Part shown: piece after piece, positions 1 through 9,490 of the stretch | Position numbering within the stretch: position 1 is the first letter of the stretch | Layout: the number at the start of each line of letters is the position of its first letter | NCBI RefSeq assembly: GCF_030817215.1 | Contig: NZ_JAUSZA010000001.1 | Span: 6,422,501 to 6,486,500, forward strand | DNA: 64,000 nt | Source of the DNA: Paenibacillus sp. V4I3 | GTDB taxonomy: Bacteria; Bacillota; Bacilli; Paenibacillales; NBRC-103111 | Direction of reading: 5' to 3' | Notes under the pieces: generated by a model | Databases searched by the model: none | The model's input: the letters and a program-made list of their open reading frames with translations, nothing else | Told to the model about the DNA's origin: nothing | Translations under genes and position numbers: made by a program

Positions 1-811
1 TAATCCATTTTTGCTAACTTGCAGTTTTTTCTTCTGCCGGATTTTCCCTACAATAAGCAGCAGCAAGGGCAAGCCGATCATGTTGACAGGAAGTACAAAT
101 GGAACCCAGTAATGGTAACCGGATCATGTTCTTCCAATTTTCCACTTGTAAAAACTAAGCTGTTCCGTAACTGGTAACGAACATATAAATAGACAATTTA
201 ATGAATACGCTGGCGATCCAGATGACAACGGCAATGGCGTCCAAGTTTTCAATGAACCCAAAAACAGCAATCTTTTTTGTCATTTCAAAAAATGGATACC
301 ACATTTTGGAGGTGAGATTGACGCCTACCGTTAAAATGACCATAATCATCGATAGCAGCACGCCAAAACTGGCAATGGCAACACCCCAAATCACGTAGGG
401 GGATCCCTTGCGTGGCGTAAAAAGAAAAGATGAAATCATGACAAATTCAACCGCATGTCCAAGGTAGGAAGCGGGGGGAAGCGAACCCTTGATAATAGCC
501 CCCATACCGCTGTCCGCATAAAAGGGCAGCAGACGGTTCCATTGTATGTTGGTGACGCTTGTGGTCAAGACCAGCAATACCATCAAAAAAATAACGGGTC
601 CCAATATTTCGCTGACACGTCCGATCCCATCAATCCCTCCGGAATAGGTCACATAGATAACGATCAGAACCATAGGCAATATGATAAATATTCCCGGAGT
701 TGTATTAAGAAGCAGAACTCGGAGCAGATCACTGAATTGGCGTAGAACAATGGGAATGATGGTATACCATTGGACAAGATAGACAACGATGACGATCTTG
801 CCGAGCCATTT
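1..811 (-). pseudogene. Decayed GerAB-type spore germination permease
   Basis: The reading frame resembles the membrane subunit of GerA-type nutrient germinant receptors (spore permease family). It has hydrophobic segments, a YVTYSGGIDGIGR stretch and a KLSIYMFVTSYGTA stretch typical of the family. It is broken in three ways. The frame opens directly after TAA and TGA codons at about 812-817, so the first helices of a roughly 360-residue protein are missing. A TAG follows SYGTA at about 155, where relatives usually continue with Gln. Homology then resumes in another frame (WKNMI, then GYHYWVPFVLPVN). A ribosome-binding-like ggagg and an ATG just upstream now lead out of frame, which suggests an internal deletion. 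An open stretch 155-679 remains but is unlikely to be functional. Confidence 0.8.
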
Positions 812-1012
812 TCATTATCCTAAATTCCTCCAATCTTTATATATGTAAAATGAGTAAATCAATTATGTATAATGACTCTTCTTATTCTGTTAATTATCAC
901 ATTTTAAATATATTGTATTCCAATGAATTTAGTGTGGATTTATGATATTCTAAACTTATCACCGCAGGATCAAGTTCCTTCGATGAAATGAAGTTCTAAA
1001 GGAGATAAACAA

Positions 1013-2143
1013 ATGACAAATCAGAATAGCCCTGCCAGCTCCGTTTCGGCTCTTTCCTTGTTCGAACCTTTCCGTTCGGAACATTTGGAATTGGCCAACC
1101 GAATTGTTATGGCCCCCATGACACGTGGCTTCTCGCCAGGGGGAGTTCCGGGACAAAACGTTGCGGATTATTATCGCCGTCGTGCCGAGCACGGTATCGG
1201 ACTCATTGTGACAGAAGGAACGCTCATCAATCATCCGGCTGCTGGTGCAAGCCCGAACTGGCCGAATTTTCATGGAGAAGCTGCCTTGCAAGGTTGGGCA
1301 AGAGTAGCAGCCGGCGTACACGAGGCTGGAGGTAAAATCATTCCACAGCTATGGCATGTGGGGACGACACGCAAGGTAGGAAGCGAACCGAATCCTGAAG
1401 TGCTTCCCGTAGGCCCGTCCGGACTCGATCTGACGGGAGAGAAGGTATCTGAGCCACTAACGGTAGAAGAAATTGCCGAGCTTGTCGCGGCATATGCGCA
1501 AGCCGCTGCCGACGCCAAACGAATCGGATTTGACGGTATCGAGCTGCATGGCGCACATGGTTACTTAATTGATCAATTCTTCTGGGAGAAAACGAATCAG
1601 CGTACTGACCACTACGGTGGAAGCTTGGTTGCCCGCACCCGATTCGCAGTTGAAGTCATCGAGGCTTGCCGGCATGCAGTCGGCCCTGAATTTCCTATCG
1701 TGTTCAGATTCTCGCAATGGAAAGGTCCTGATTATGCAGCCAAATTAGCGAACACACCGGAGGAACTTGCGCAGTTCTTGGCTCCATTGGTTAAAGCCGG
1801 GGTCGATGTGTTCCACTGCTCAACCCGAAGATTCTGGGAGCCTGAATTTGAAGGCTCTACTCTGAACCTTGCGGGCTGGACCAAGAAACTGACAGGCAAA
1901 CCGACCATTACCGTTGGCTCCGTCGGATTGGATGTTGAATTCACGAAGCTTTTCCGTGAAGGCGCTGGTGCGAATGCTGTGCATCTTGGGAATCTGGTGG
2001 AGCGATTGGAACAAGGTGAATTTGACTTGGTAGCTGTCGGCCGCGCTTTGCTGCATGATCCCGAATGGGCCAACAAGATTCGCGATGGCCGCATGAATGA
2101 ACTGCTGCCCTTCACTCCAGAATCTATCAATACACTCTATTAA
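1013..2143 (+). CDS. Old Yellow Enzyme family NADH:flavin oxidoreductase
   Basis: A 376-residue FMN-dependent ene-reductase-like protein with a single TIM barrel. Visible family motifs are RIVMAPMTRG near the N-terminus, QLWHVG in the middle strand, and ELHGAHGYLIDQFF, whose two His residues bind substrate. NQRTDHYGGS follows, and a C-terminal AVGRALLHDPEW phosphate-binding segment. Family members reduce activated C=C bonds of enals, enones or nitro compounds with NAD(P)H; the physiological substrate here is unknown. An aaaggagat ribosome site lies about 6 nt before the ATG. The gene is monocistronic, convergent with the arabinan operon, and ends at a strong hairpin terminator. No link to sugar use is evident. 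Confidence 0.9.
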   Translation: MTNQNSPASSVSALSLFEPFRSEHLELANRIVMAPMTRGFSPGGVPGQNVADYYRRRAEHGIGLIVTEGTLINHPAAGASPNWPNFHGEAALQGWARVAAGVHEAGGKIIPQLWHVGTTRKVGSEPNPEVLPVGPSGLDLTGEKVSEPLTVEEIAELVAAYAQAAADAKRIGFDGIELHGAHGYLIDQFFWEKTNQRTDHYGGSLVARTRFAVEVIEACRHAVGPEFPIVFRFSQWKGPDYAAKLANTPEELAQFLAPLVKAGVDVFHCSTRRFWEPEFEGSTLNLAGWTKKLTGKPTITVGSVGLDVEFTKLFREGAGANAVHLGNLVERLEQGEFDLVAVGRALLHDPEWANKIRDGRMNELLPFTPESINTLY

Positions 2144-2160
2144 TGGTAAATTAATACAAA

Positions 2161-2197
2161 AACGCCCTCCATGCCATATTCACATGGAGGGCGTTTC
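2161..2197. terminator. Bidirectional intrinsic terminator
   Basis: A 12-bp perfect stem (acgccctccatg with its complement) is flanked by A and T runs on both sides. It lies between the convergent oxidoreductase gene and the end of the arabinan operon, so it probably stops both. Confidence 0.85.
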
Positions 2198-2282
2198 TAT
2201 TACATAGTAAGAAACGAGCTAAAAGCGGCTTTTGCAGGAGCATTGAATCATTTCCTACTATCTGCCCGTACGGTCATTGAAA

Positions 2283-3785
2283 TCATCGATTATCTCCGTT
2301 AGTGGAAAATCTCAATACGTTCCATGAAAGCTTAGGAATTACAACATTTCGCACTTTATCCCCATGCTCAATCATACTTGCTATTCGTGGTACAACCTTA
2401 TTTGGTTCATCAAATGAATTCTTAGCTTCCAGATCTTGACCATCCATAATCATATGTTCAATTCCTCTTACCCCTGAAAATGACCTCAAGTCCATCGTTA
2501 ACTCGACATCCTCTTTATCGCAGTTCAATACAAATAATGTTAAACTGCACGTCTCTTCATTATAAGTTGCAGCGCTTTGGATAATTGGCGCCTCCCCATA
2601 AAGATTACTCTCGAACTTAGGGCACGCTATCTGTGTTTGAATAGCTTTTCCTCTGCCATATAACGATACCTGCTGGAACGGGTAATAAATGGCTTGTTTG
2701 ATTGCTTTTCCGCCCTTTTGCGTAAAAATAGGCGCAATGACATTGACCAATTGGGCGAGACAAGCCATTTTGACCCTATCCGCGTTGTTCAAAAGCGTAC
2801 AAAGCATACCGCCAAAAACAAGCGCATCCAGCAACGAATAGTTATCTTCGAGAATCGGCGGTGCCACTTCCCAAGGGAACCGTGTTTGTTTCTTTTGATA
2901 CCAAATATTCCATTCGTCAAAAGATAATTTAAGTGTCTTTTTACTGCGGGTTTTGGCTTTTACATAGTCAGCCGTAGACGCTACAGTTTTAATAAAATCG
3001 TTCATATCTACAAATGAGGCTAGGAAATCTTCGACATTGCCTTCGTTCTCGTAGTATCTGTGCAAAGATAAATAATCAACATGTTCATAGGTGTGCTCTA
3101 GAACGACCCTGTCCCATTCCGGGTAAGTGGGCATCAACGGGGAGGAGCTTCCGCATGTAACCAGTTCCACGGACGGGTCAACCCATTTCATGATCTTTGC
3201 AGTTTCACGCGCTTTTTTACCATAATCCTCCGCATTCATCGCACCGATTTGCCAAGGTCCATCCATCTCGTTGCCCAAGCACCAAATTTTTATGTTATGA
3301 GGGTCTGAATGCCCGTTTTTTCTTCTTAAGTCACTCCAGTAAGTGCCAGAAGTATGGTTGCAGTACTCAAGCATGTATCCCGCTTCCTGAGGCGTTCCCG
3401 TACCCAGATTAACAGCAGCCATTACTTCTGTATCTGCCTTCTTACACCAATCGACAAATTCATCGATCCCAAACTCGTTCTTCTCTACAGATAACCATGC
3501 GAGGTCAAGCCTAGTTGGCCTATTCTCCTTGGGTCCGATTCCGTCCGTCCAGTTATAGCCTGAAACAAAATTTCCTCCAGGATATCTGACAATCGGGATA
3601 TGCAGCTGCTTTACTAATTCCAATACATCTTTTCTGAAGCCTTGTTCATCTGCTATAGGATGATCGGGCTCGTAAATGCCCGTATACACGGCTCTGCCCA
3701 TTTGTTCGATGAAGGAGCCAAATAGCTTCGGATCAATTTCCGCAATCAAATACTCTTTATCAATCATACATTTTGCATGCTTCAT
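2283..3785 (-). CDS. abfA: GH51 alpha-L-arabinofuranosidase
   Basis: A 500-residue GH51 enzyme that releases terminal alpha-L-arabinofuranose from arabinan and arabinoxylan oligomers. It has a TIM barrel followed by a C-terminal beta-sandwich. The acid/base Glu is in CLGNEMDGPWQ (E173) and the nucleophile Glu is in LSFDEWNIWY (E291). RYPGGNFVSGYNW is also typical. Length matches the family and there is no signal peptide, so it acts in the cytoplasm on imported oligomers. A ggag site precedes the ATG. It is the last gene of the arabinan cluster, 59 nt after the double-GH43 gene, and ends at the shared terminator. Confidence 0.93.
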   Translation of the reverse strand: MKHAKCMIDKEYLIAEIDPKLFGSFIEQMGRAVYTGIYEPDHPIADEQGFRKDVLELVKQLHIPIVRYPGGNFVSGYNWTDGIGPKENRPTRLDLAWLSVEKNEFGIDEFVDWCKKADTEVMAAVNLGTGTPQEAGYMLEYCNHTSGTYWSDLRRKNGHSDPHNIKIWCLGNEMDGPWQIGAMNAEDYGKKARETAKIMKWVDPSVELVTCGSSSPLMPTYPEWDRVVLEHTYEHVDYLSLHRYYENEGNVEDFLASFVDMNDFIKTVASTADYVKAKTRSKKTLKLSFDEWNIWYQKKQTRFPWEVAPPILEDNYSLLDALVFGGMLCTLLNNADRVKMACLAQLVNVIAPIFTQKGGKAIKQAIYYPFQQVSLYGRGKAIQTQIACPKFESNLYGEAPIIQSAATYNEETCSLTLFVLNCDKEDVELTMDLRSFSGVRGIEHMIMDGQDLEAKNSFDEPNKVVPRIASMIEHGDKVRNVVIPKLSWNVLRFSTNGDNR

Positions 3786-3844
3786 CCTGTATTCTCCATT
3801 CCGATTATAAAATTCTTCTCTGTATGATTCGAAGCACCCATGTC

Positions 3845-5677
3845 TTAACGATCTGCAACAGGTATGCCGAAATTCGGAGTTCCGTCCTCATTCCAGTCTA
3901 ATTTTTGTGCTCGCGCATGGCGATTGGGGTCAAACAGCGGATCACCGATTATTTCCTTATAGCTTCGGGAATGATAAATCATAATATCCTCTGAACCGTC
4001 TTCCGATATAGTAAAGCAATTATGGCCAGGGCCATATTGTCCGGCTTCGTCATTGCTTTTAAACACGGGCTCCGGGGACTTGATCCATGATTTCGGGTCT
4101 AATAAATCACTTGTATCCAAAGCTGTCAATAGCCCCATACAATAATTGCTATCCGTGGCGCTCGCAGAATAACTGATAAATATTTGACCGTTTTTCTTCA
4201 ATACAGCAGGCCCCTCATTGACCCAATAGCCTACTATTTCCCATGGATACTCCGGTTTCGTAAGCAAGATCTGTTTGCCTTTAATCGTCCATGGATTAGA
4301 CATTTCAGCTATATAAAGATTCGAGTTCCCTTCGATTTCGGGATCTTTTTGTGCCCAAACCAGATACCTTACTCCTTGATGTTCAAAGGTTGTAGCGTCC
4401 AGAGCAACGGATTCCCAGTTTGTTTGAAGCTGGCCTTTTTCCACCCATGCCCCTTCTATCGGATTCACGGATTCATTTTCAAGAACATACATCCGGTGGT
4501 CCCACACCTCGTCCAAGTTCTCATCCGATCCTCCGGCAGCAAAATGGATATACCATTTACCATCGATAAAATGGATTTCAGGCGCCCAAATAAGTGAACT
4601 CATTTTACCCGCAGCATGTTTTCTCCATATGATAGTCGGAATTGCGGATTCCAGTCCCTGGATGGTTGCGGCTCTTCTTAGTTCAATGCAGTCAAATGCC
4701 GGAACTGATGCCGTAAAATAATAGTAACCATCTGTATGTTTATAAATCCATGGGTCTGCACGCTGCAGGACAATTGGATTTTTATACTCCCGTTTAATTT
4801 TCAATGTTCCATTTTCCTCAATTATAGGCAGAAATACAGTCCTTTCATCCGGAGTACGATTAGGTCTATGGATGGTTAGCATGAATGTCCCGTCAAAAGT
4901 TGTAAACAGCATGCCATGCCCGCCATCTTTGGCAAATAACGGCTCATCATCATGCAGCCATGGTCCCGTAATTTGTCCTGTTGCAGAACGCGCAATCCCA
5001 ATTGCGTATCCATCAGCGCCATGGCTTGACCACAGCATCAGGAGTTCGCCATTTTCCGCCCGATACAAGAAAGGCCCATCTGTCACAAAGTTATTTTTTT
5101 CGGTTGAAGCGGCACTTCTTGCAAATCCACAAACCCACGATGCTTCTGATGCATGAAATAAAATCACTGGTGCGCCAATGACAGATTTGAAATCCTTCAT
5201 TAATTGGACAGCACACATTTCGCCATCTTGCACCTGCAGCCATTCATGACAAAATACCATCCAGGGAATCCCTAAATCATCAACGTATAGAGTTCCGTCC
5301 AGACACTCCCAATCAGAAGGGGTAATAGGACCATCCGAATGCGGAATAAACGGCCCAAGTGGATGCTCTGAGACCAGGATTTGCGTTCCCCTGCATCTGT
5401 TATCTGCCTTAAAGCTGGCAAACATATAATACTTGCCCTCATAACGGTAAACTTCAGGGGCCCAGTAATTTTGGTCCGCCCAGAAGTCGGCTTCCGGCCG
5501 AAAAGCAGGGAACGGTCCTTCCCAATTTTCAAGGTCCAAGCTCACATACACATCAAAGCCCGTCGCTTTTCCTTCCCAAGCATTTTTATCTGTAGTTCCA
5601 TAGAGGTAGTACTTCATTTCATTTGTATCCGTCAGTATGAAAGGATCTCGTATTTGAATTTCTTCTCTCTTTAACAT
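3845..5677 (-). CDS. Tandem GH43-GH43 arabinan-active glycosidase
   Basis: A 610-residue protein made of two complete five-bladed beta-propeller GH43 domains. Domain 1 (about 1-300) starts with IRDPFILTD and has WAPEVYRYEGKYYMF. Domain 2 (about 305-610) starts with NPIVLQRADPWIYKHTDGYY, has WAPEIHFIDGKWYIHFA, and a canonical NEGPAVL holding the acid Glu. Domain 2 resembles exo-1,5-alpha-L-arabinofuranosidases (GH43_26-like). In domain 1 the equivalent motif reads TDGPFLYR, with Asp where many family members have Glu. There is no signal peptide, so both domains should act on imported arabino-oligosaccharides together with the downstream GH51 enzyme. Subfamily assignment is by recall, not by search. 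Confidence 0.88.
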   Translation of the reverse strand: MLKREEIQIRDPFILTDTNEMKYYLYGTTDKNAWEGKATGFDVYVSLDLENWEGPFPAFRPEADFWADQNYWAPEVYRYEGKYYMFASFKADNRCRGTQILVSEHPLGPFIPHSDGPITPSDWECLDGTLYVDDLGIPWMVFCHEWLQVQDGEMCAVQLMKDFKSVIGAPVILFHASEASWVCGFARSAASTEKNNFVTDGPFLYRAENGELLMLWSSHGADGYAIGIARSATGQITGPWLHDDEPLFAKDGGHGMLFTTFDGTFMLTIHRPNRTPDERTVFLPIIEENGTLKIKREYKNPIVLQRADPWIYKHTDGYYYFTASVPAFDCIELRRAATIQGLESAIPTIIWRKHAAGKMSSLIWAPEIHFIDGKWYIHFAAGGSDENLDEVWDHRMYVLENESVNPIEGAWVEKGQLQTNWESVALDATTFEHQGVRYLVWAQKDPEIEGNSNLYIAEMSNPWTIKGKQILLTKPEYPWEIVGYWVNEGPAVLKKNGQIFISYSASATDSNYCMGLLTALDTSDLLDPKSWIKSPEPVFKSNDEAGQYGPGHNCFTISEDGSEDIMIYHSRSYKEIIGDPLFDPNRHARAQKLDWNEDGTPNFGIPVADR

Positions 5678-5710
5678 AAGCTGCTCATGCTCCTTATCCT
5701 TAATAAGTGC

Positions 5711-5742
5711 CTAAAGAAGATGGCTAAGGCCATCCCCTTCAG
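5711..5742 (-). other. Strand-specific RNA hairpin between operon genes
   Basis: In the minus-strand transcript, positions 5742-5729 pair with 5724-5711 over 14 contiguous pairs. Three of these are G-U wobbles and the loop is 4 nt. On the plus strand the wobble positions would be A-C mismatches. There is no U tract, so it is more likely an mRNA-stabilising or processing element than a terminator. Confidence 0.45.
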
Positions 5743-5779
5743 GAAATATTACTGCACCTGAAATTAAATCATAAAAATC

Positions 5780-8227
5780 TTATTGAAAAGCTACAGTCGG
5801 ATTCCAGGTCGTTTCATCAACGTTAATGTTTCCGTTTTTATTCACAATAAAATAAATCATATCATTAGCTGCAACACTTGTCGTAATATCGTGCGTGACC
5901 CCAACGGTATCTGTTCCGCTAATATATTGCCATCCGCTTGCAGGCCAGATCTGCGTACCGTTTTTCATTATCTTCACATTTACGCCATCACCGCCGCTGT
6001 TCCCTTTCTTTGGATTGCCGGTGATTCTTACCGATCCAGCTACAGGAGCTGTCCATGCGACCACGGAATCGTTAATATCCGGATGTATTTGTGTCGGAGT
6101 CCAGATGCGGTTATACGTGTACGTGCCTTTCCACGCGTTAATGGACGCATTCCATGTCATATTCGAAAAAGCTCTCCCATTTGATTCCATATAACTCCAG
6201 TATCCAGAACCCTGAGTCGTTGAAAAATCATTGGAAAGTGTAGACGCGTATCGGACCATAGGGTCCCAATTCGTTGCATCGTTGTTGGTGGTCGAGTTTT
6301 TATTTACTATAAAATAGATCATATCATTTGCCGCAACATTGATTGTTACATCGTGCGCCACTCCTGATATGTCTGAAGCACCGATTGCCTGCCATCCGCT
6401 TGCTGGCCATAGCTGCGTACTGTTTTGCATTAGCTTAACATTCACGCCGTCACCGCCGGTACCTGCTTTCCTTGGTTTACCTGTGATTCTAACCTGTCCT
6501 GCCTTCGGTGCCTTCCATGCCAATACGGTATCATTGGTGTCAGGATGAAGAACTCCTGCGGACCAGATCCGGTTCCATGTTCCTGCACCCTTCCATGCAT
6601 TCAGGCTTGAATTCCAGGTCATATTCGAGTAAGTGCTGCCGTTATATTGCATATAGTTCCAGTTTTTCTGACCTTGTGTCGTTGAAAAATCCAGTGAAAA
6701 CTTATTCGTCGTATTCGCATCATAAGTGCCATTCGTACCGTACTCTTGAGCTCCAATATCCGGCATCAGATTATACAGCGTGCTGCCCCAGAAATCTACC
6801 CCGCCATTATCGGCAGTTGGTATACCTTTATCAATAGCTGCTGAAGTCGATTGAAGCTTGTAATTGTCGGCATAGCTCATACCGTCGCCAACAACGCCTG
6901 GATTCACAAATGCAGGATCTCCAGTCACTGCATTACCGTCGGCAGAGTTTGCTGCTTCAGGATAGTACAAATTATTGTCATATAAGGAAGATGCCCAGTT
7001 AGGACTTGTTTGGAAATTGAAGATGTTGTTCCAGAATCTATATGAGCTGCCGTCAGCGCCTTGACTTGCATCAAGTGAACCGCTGGACTTATAGAACGTA
7101 TTGTTGTAGAAGTCAGCTGGCCTATCGTCAGTTCTTGCTATATACCCGAGATCATCGACGCTAACGTTATATCTTAGTACTGTTTTAATATAGCCATTCG
7201 GGGTGATATGCGCACAATCAAGCCAGAATCCGCCTTCGTTCCCATGGGTATAATTGTACTGGAAGTAAATCGTTCCGCCTGTTCCTAAATCCGTATCAAA
7301 CCCTGTACCGTCAGCATCAAACAGTTTAGTTCTGGCTACCTCATTGTATTGAAAAACAGTGTTTTTCGAGATAATTTCCCACATACCTGCAATAAGATGT
7401 GTATCGGCTTGGTTACCGTTGTAACCGGCATCATAAACCGAATTATGTTCAATAAGTGCGTTTAGGGTACTGCCAATAACCGTACCGTCCGAACCTGTTT
7501 TACTAATAATATTGTTTCTAACAACTACATTGGTAAACAATTGGTCAGCAGTCGTACCACCTGTTGAATCAACCTTAATACCGCTTGTCAAAACATCATG
7601 AATATTGTTATTTTCAATCAACACATCATCAAACATGTCCGTCGGTGTAGCGTCACCATCAAATCTGATAAGAATTCCCGAGTTATCATACATACTTTGA
7701 CCCGCGGGCATTGATCTTCTGTTTTCTCCGGTTACATCGTGGATATTGTTGTTTGCAATGTGAATGCCATGTGTAATCCCTGTTGTTTTAGCAACCACTT
7801 TGATCCCGCTTCTTACGGCTCTGCTTGCCGCAATGTTGGTCAATTCCAGGTTGTTAATTGTCCAGTATTCCTGACCATTCAGCAAAACCGATGCCGCAAC
7901 ACCGCCTCCTGCTATCAATGGTTTATTACCGGTTCCATACATGTCAATGGTGATTTGGTTGGTACTATTCCCTGAACCCAGAGGGCTCAGCATTCCCGAC
8001 CATGAGCCTCCGGCTTTAAATAAAATTTGGTCGCCCGGCTGGAAGGTAATACTGTTAACCTTGGTTAATGTTTGCCATGCAGCGGATGTGCTTGTACCGC
8101 TGTTGGAATCGTTTCCTCCTGAAGAATCAACATAATAAATAGTACCTGCCGCCTGTACGGTCGCTACTGGAATGGTTATTGCCATCAGCATCATAATGAG
8201 GAGCCATGCACTTGCAAATTTTTTCAC
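5780..8227 (-). CDS. Secreted right-handed beta-helix protein with twin C-terminal modules
   Basis: An 815-residue secreted protein. A signal peptide (about 1-27, ending VQAA) is followed by a parallel beta-helix (about 30-490) beginning IYYVDSSGGNDSNSGTS, as in many polysaccharide lyases and beta-helix glycosidases, and ending at a DIGAQEYG stretch. Two similar modules of about 150 residues follow (about 505-660 and 665-815). Each has FSTTQG, NMTWN, NAWKG, GGDGVNVK, WPASGWQ and VAANDMIYFIVNKN. I do not recognise them as a named carbohydrate-binding module, though that role is likely. GTG start after an aaagggg site. The family cannot be named from sequence alone; position in an arabinan operon suggests a cell-wall polysaccharide substrate. 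Confidence 0.75.
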   Translation of the reverse strand: MKKFASAWLLIMMLMAITIPVATVQAAGTIYYVDSSGGNDSNSGTSTSAAWQTLTKVNSITFQPGDQILFKAGGSWSGMLSPLGSGNSTNQITIDMYGTGNKPLIAGGGVAASVLLNGQEYWTINNLELTNIAASRAVRSGIKVVAKTTGITHGIHIANNNIHDVTGENRRSMPAGQSMYDNSGILIRFDGDATPTDMFDDVLIENNNIHDVLTSGIKVDSTGGTTADQLFTNVVVRNNIISKTGSDGTVIGSTLNALIEHNSVYDAGYNGNQADTHLIAGMWEIISKNTVFQYNEVARTKLFDADGTGFDTDLGTGGTIYFQYNYTHGNEGGFWLDCAHITPNGYIKTVLRYNVSVDDLGYIARTDDRPADFYNNTFYKSSGSLDASQGADGSSYRFWNNIFNFQTSPNWASSLYDNNLYYPEAANSADGNAVTGDPAFVNPGVVGDGMSYADNYKLQSTSAAIDKGIPTADNGGVDFWGSTLYNLMPDIGAQEYGTNGTYDANTTNKFSLDFSTTQGQKNWNYMQYNGSTYSNMTWNSSLNAWKGAGTWNRIWSAGVLHPDTNDTVLAWKAPKAGQVRITGKPRKAGTGGDGVNVKLMQNSTQLWPASGWQAIGASDISGVAHDVTINVAANDMIYFIVNKNSTTNNDATNWDPMVRYASTLSNDFSTTQGSGYWSYMESNGRAFSNMTWNASINAWKGTYTYNRIWTPTQIHPDINDSVVAWTAPVAGSVRITGNPKKGNSGGDGVNVKIMKNGTQIWPASGWQYISGTDTVGVTHDITTSVAANDMIYFIVNKNGNINVDETTWNPTVAFQ

Positions 8228-8282
8228 AATTTGTATCCCCTTTCAACGCTAGGTTGTTTGATTATTTAAATTATTATTCCAT

Positions 8283-8355
8283 GACCTCAGCTTTACTCAG
8301 CTATGCTATGCTCAGCCGTCTCACAACAGCCCTCCCTTCAATCTAAACTGAGGTC
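8283..8355. repeat. Inverted repeat upstream of the beta-helix gene
   Basis: Arms GACCTCAG (8283-8290) and CTGAGGTC (8348-8355) are perfect complements about 57 nt apart, in the 150-nt leader between the foldase gene and the beta-helix gene. CTCAG is also repeated between them. It may fold the leader RNA or be part of a promoter. Function unknown. Confidence 0.35.
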
Positions 8356-8377
8356 TGGATAATAATAATTTACAAGT

Positions 8378-9481
8378 TTATGAAATGCTGTTGTACGCTT
8401 TGTTATCCACAATTAACTTCGATTCATGAACAAGCTTATTTATGAACTCATCATACTTGTTGTCAGCTAATTTCTTCTTAACTTGCTCTCTTACCTCATC
8501 CAGTGTTTTATAGCTGGGAATGCTTTTTTCCAGCACTTTAACGATATTGAAGGAAGCGTTTTCTTCGATAACGTCGCTTATCTGGCCATTCTTTAGCTCA
8601 TCCAACTTTATTGTCAATTGCTTATATATTCTGGAATCCGACTTGTAAGTGCTTTCATTAAATTCCAGTTCCTTGTATTCTATATCTGATTTATCTTGTT
8701 TCTTATAGGCGCTAACGATATCCTCAAATTTCAAACCCTTATTTGTATCTTCCTTTATTTTTGCAGCCATACTAGCTGCAATTTTTTTCTTATCCGGCGA
8801 AGGATTACCTTTTTCATCCAAAAAAGGTATGACTATTTTTTCATACTTAATCGAATCTATCTTTTTATACATTGTTTCTTTATTTTCGTCATACGCATTT
8901 TTTATTTCTTCCTCATTGGAGGATAGCTCTTTATCCGCCAATTTGTTTTTTAATTCTTCCATCCTATTCCCATGGAGAATGTCATAATATCCTGTTGCAT
9001 CAAATTGCTGGGGGCCGTATATCACTTGTTTTTTTTCTACTGCCTTCTTTCGCCTTTCGTTTTCAGCTTTGAGGTTATCGAGGAAACCGGAATAAGATAT
9101 ATCGCTGGCTATTCCATTACTTTTCATGACGATCTGCTCTGTTTTAATTCTTTTCAACTTATCCAATGTCTTTTGCTTAAGAACTTCAATAGGTATTTCT
9201 CCCTGAAAGGTTGTTGTCCAGAATTTGGCGCTGTCCGTTACTCCATATTTTTGAACAAAATAGGAAAAGACATTTGCTCTTAAACCTGGCATGACGTTCA
9301 AAAATTCATCCTTGGATACCGGCTCTCCATTTACCGTAAATACGGTTGCCTCACCTGAATATTTGTTTGATTGAAATACAATCAAGGAGACTGAAAGCAG
9401 CACCACCGCCAACAGCGGCAATAGGACGGCAAAAAATATTTTCTTTTTAAAAATACGATTTATCCGCTTACTTTTCTTCAT
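8378..9481 (-). CDS. PrsA/SurA-like membrane-anchored foldase (peptidyl-prolyl isomerase family)
   Basis: A 367-residue protein with a basic N-terminus and one membrane segment (about 15-35). A SurA N-terminal-like region starts VFTVNGEPVSKDEFLNVMPG, then there is a charged helical stretch. A PpiC/parvulin-like region (about 205-345) has KIDSIKYEKIVIPF, LKFEDIVSAYKKQ and ELKNGQISDVIEE. Such proteins assist folding of exported proteins at the outer face of the membrane. There is no lipobox, unlike classical PrsA. It sits 150 nt upstream of a large secreted beta-helix protein, so a dedicated foldase role is an attractive inference. Isomerase activity itself cannot be judged. Confidence 0.72.
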   Translation of the reverse strand: MKKSKRINRIFKKKIFFAVLLPLLAVVLLSVSLIVFQSNKYSGEATVFTVNGEPVSKDEFLNVMPGLRANVFSYFVQKYGVTDSAKFWTTTFQGEIPIEVLKQKTLDKLKRIKTEQIVMKSNGIASDISYSGFLDNLKAENERRKKAVEKKQVIYGPQQFDATGYYDILHGNRMEELKNKLADKELSSNEEEIKNAYDENKETMYKKIDSIKYEKIVIPFLDEKGNPSPDKKKIAASMAAKIKEDTNKGLKFEDIVSAYKKQDKSDIEYKELEFNESTYKSDSRIYKQLTIKLDELKNGQISDVIEENASFNIVKVLEKSIPSYKTLDEVREQVKKKLADNKYDEFINKLVHESKLIVDNKAYNSIS

Positions 9482-9490
9482 AAGTACCCC

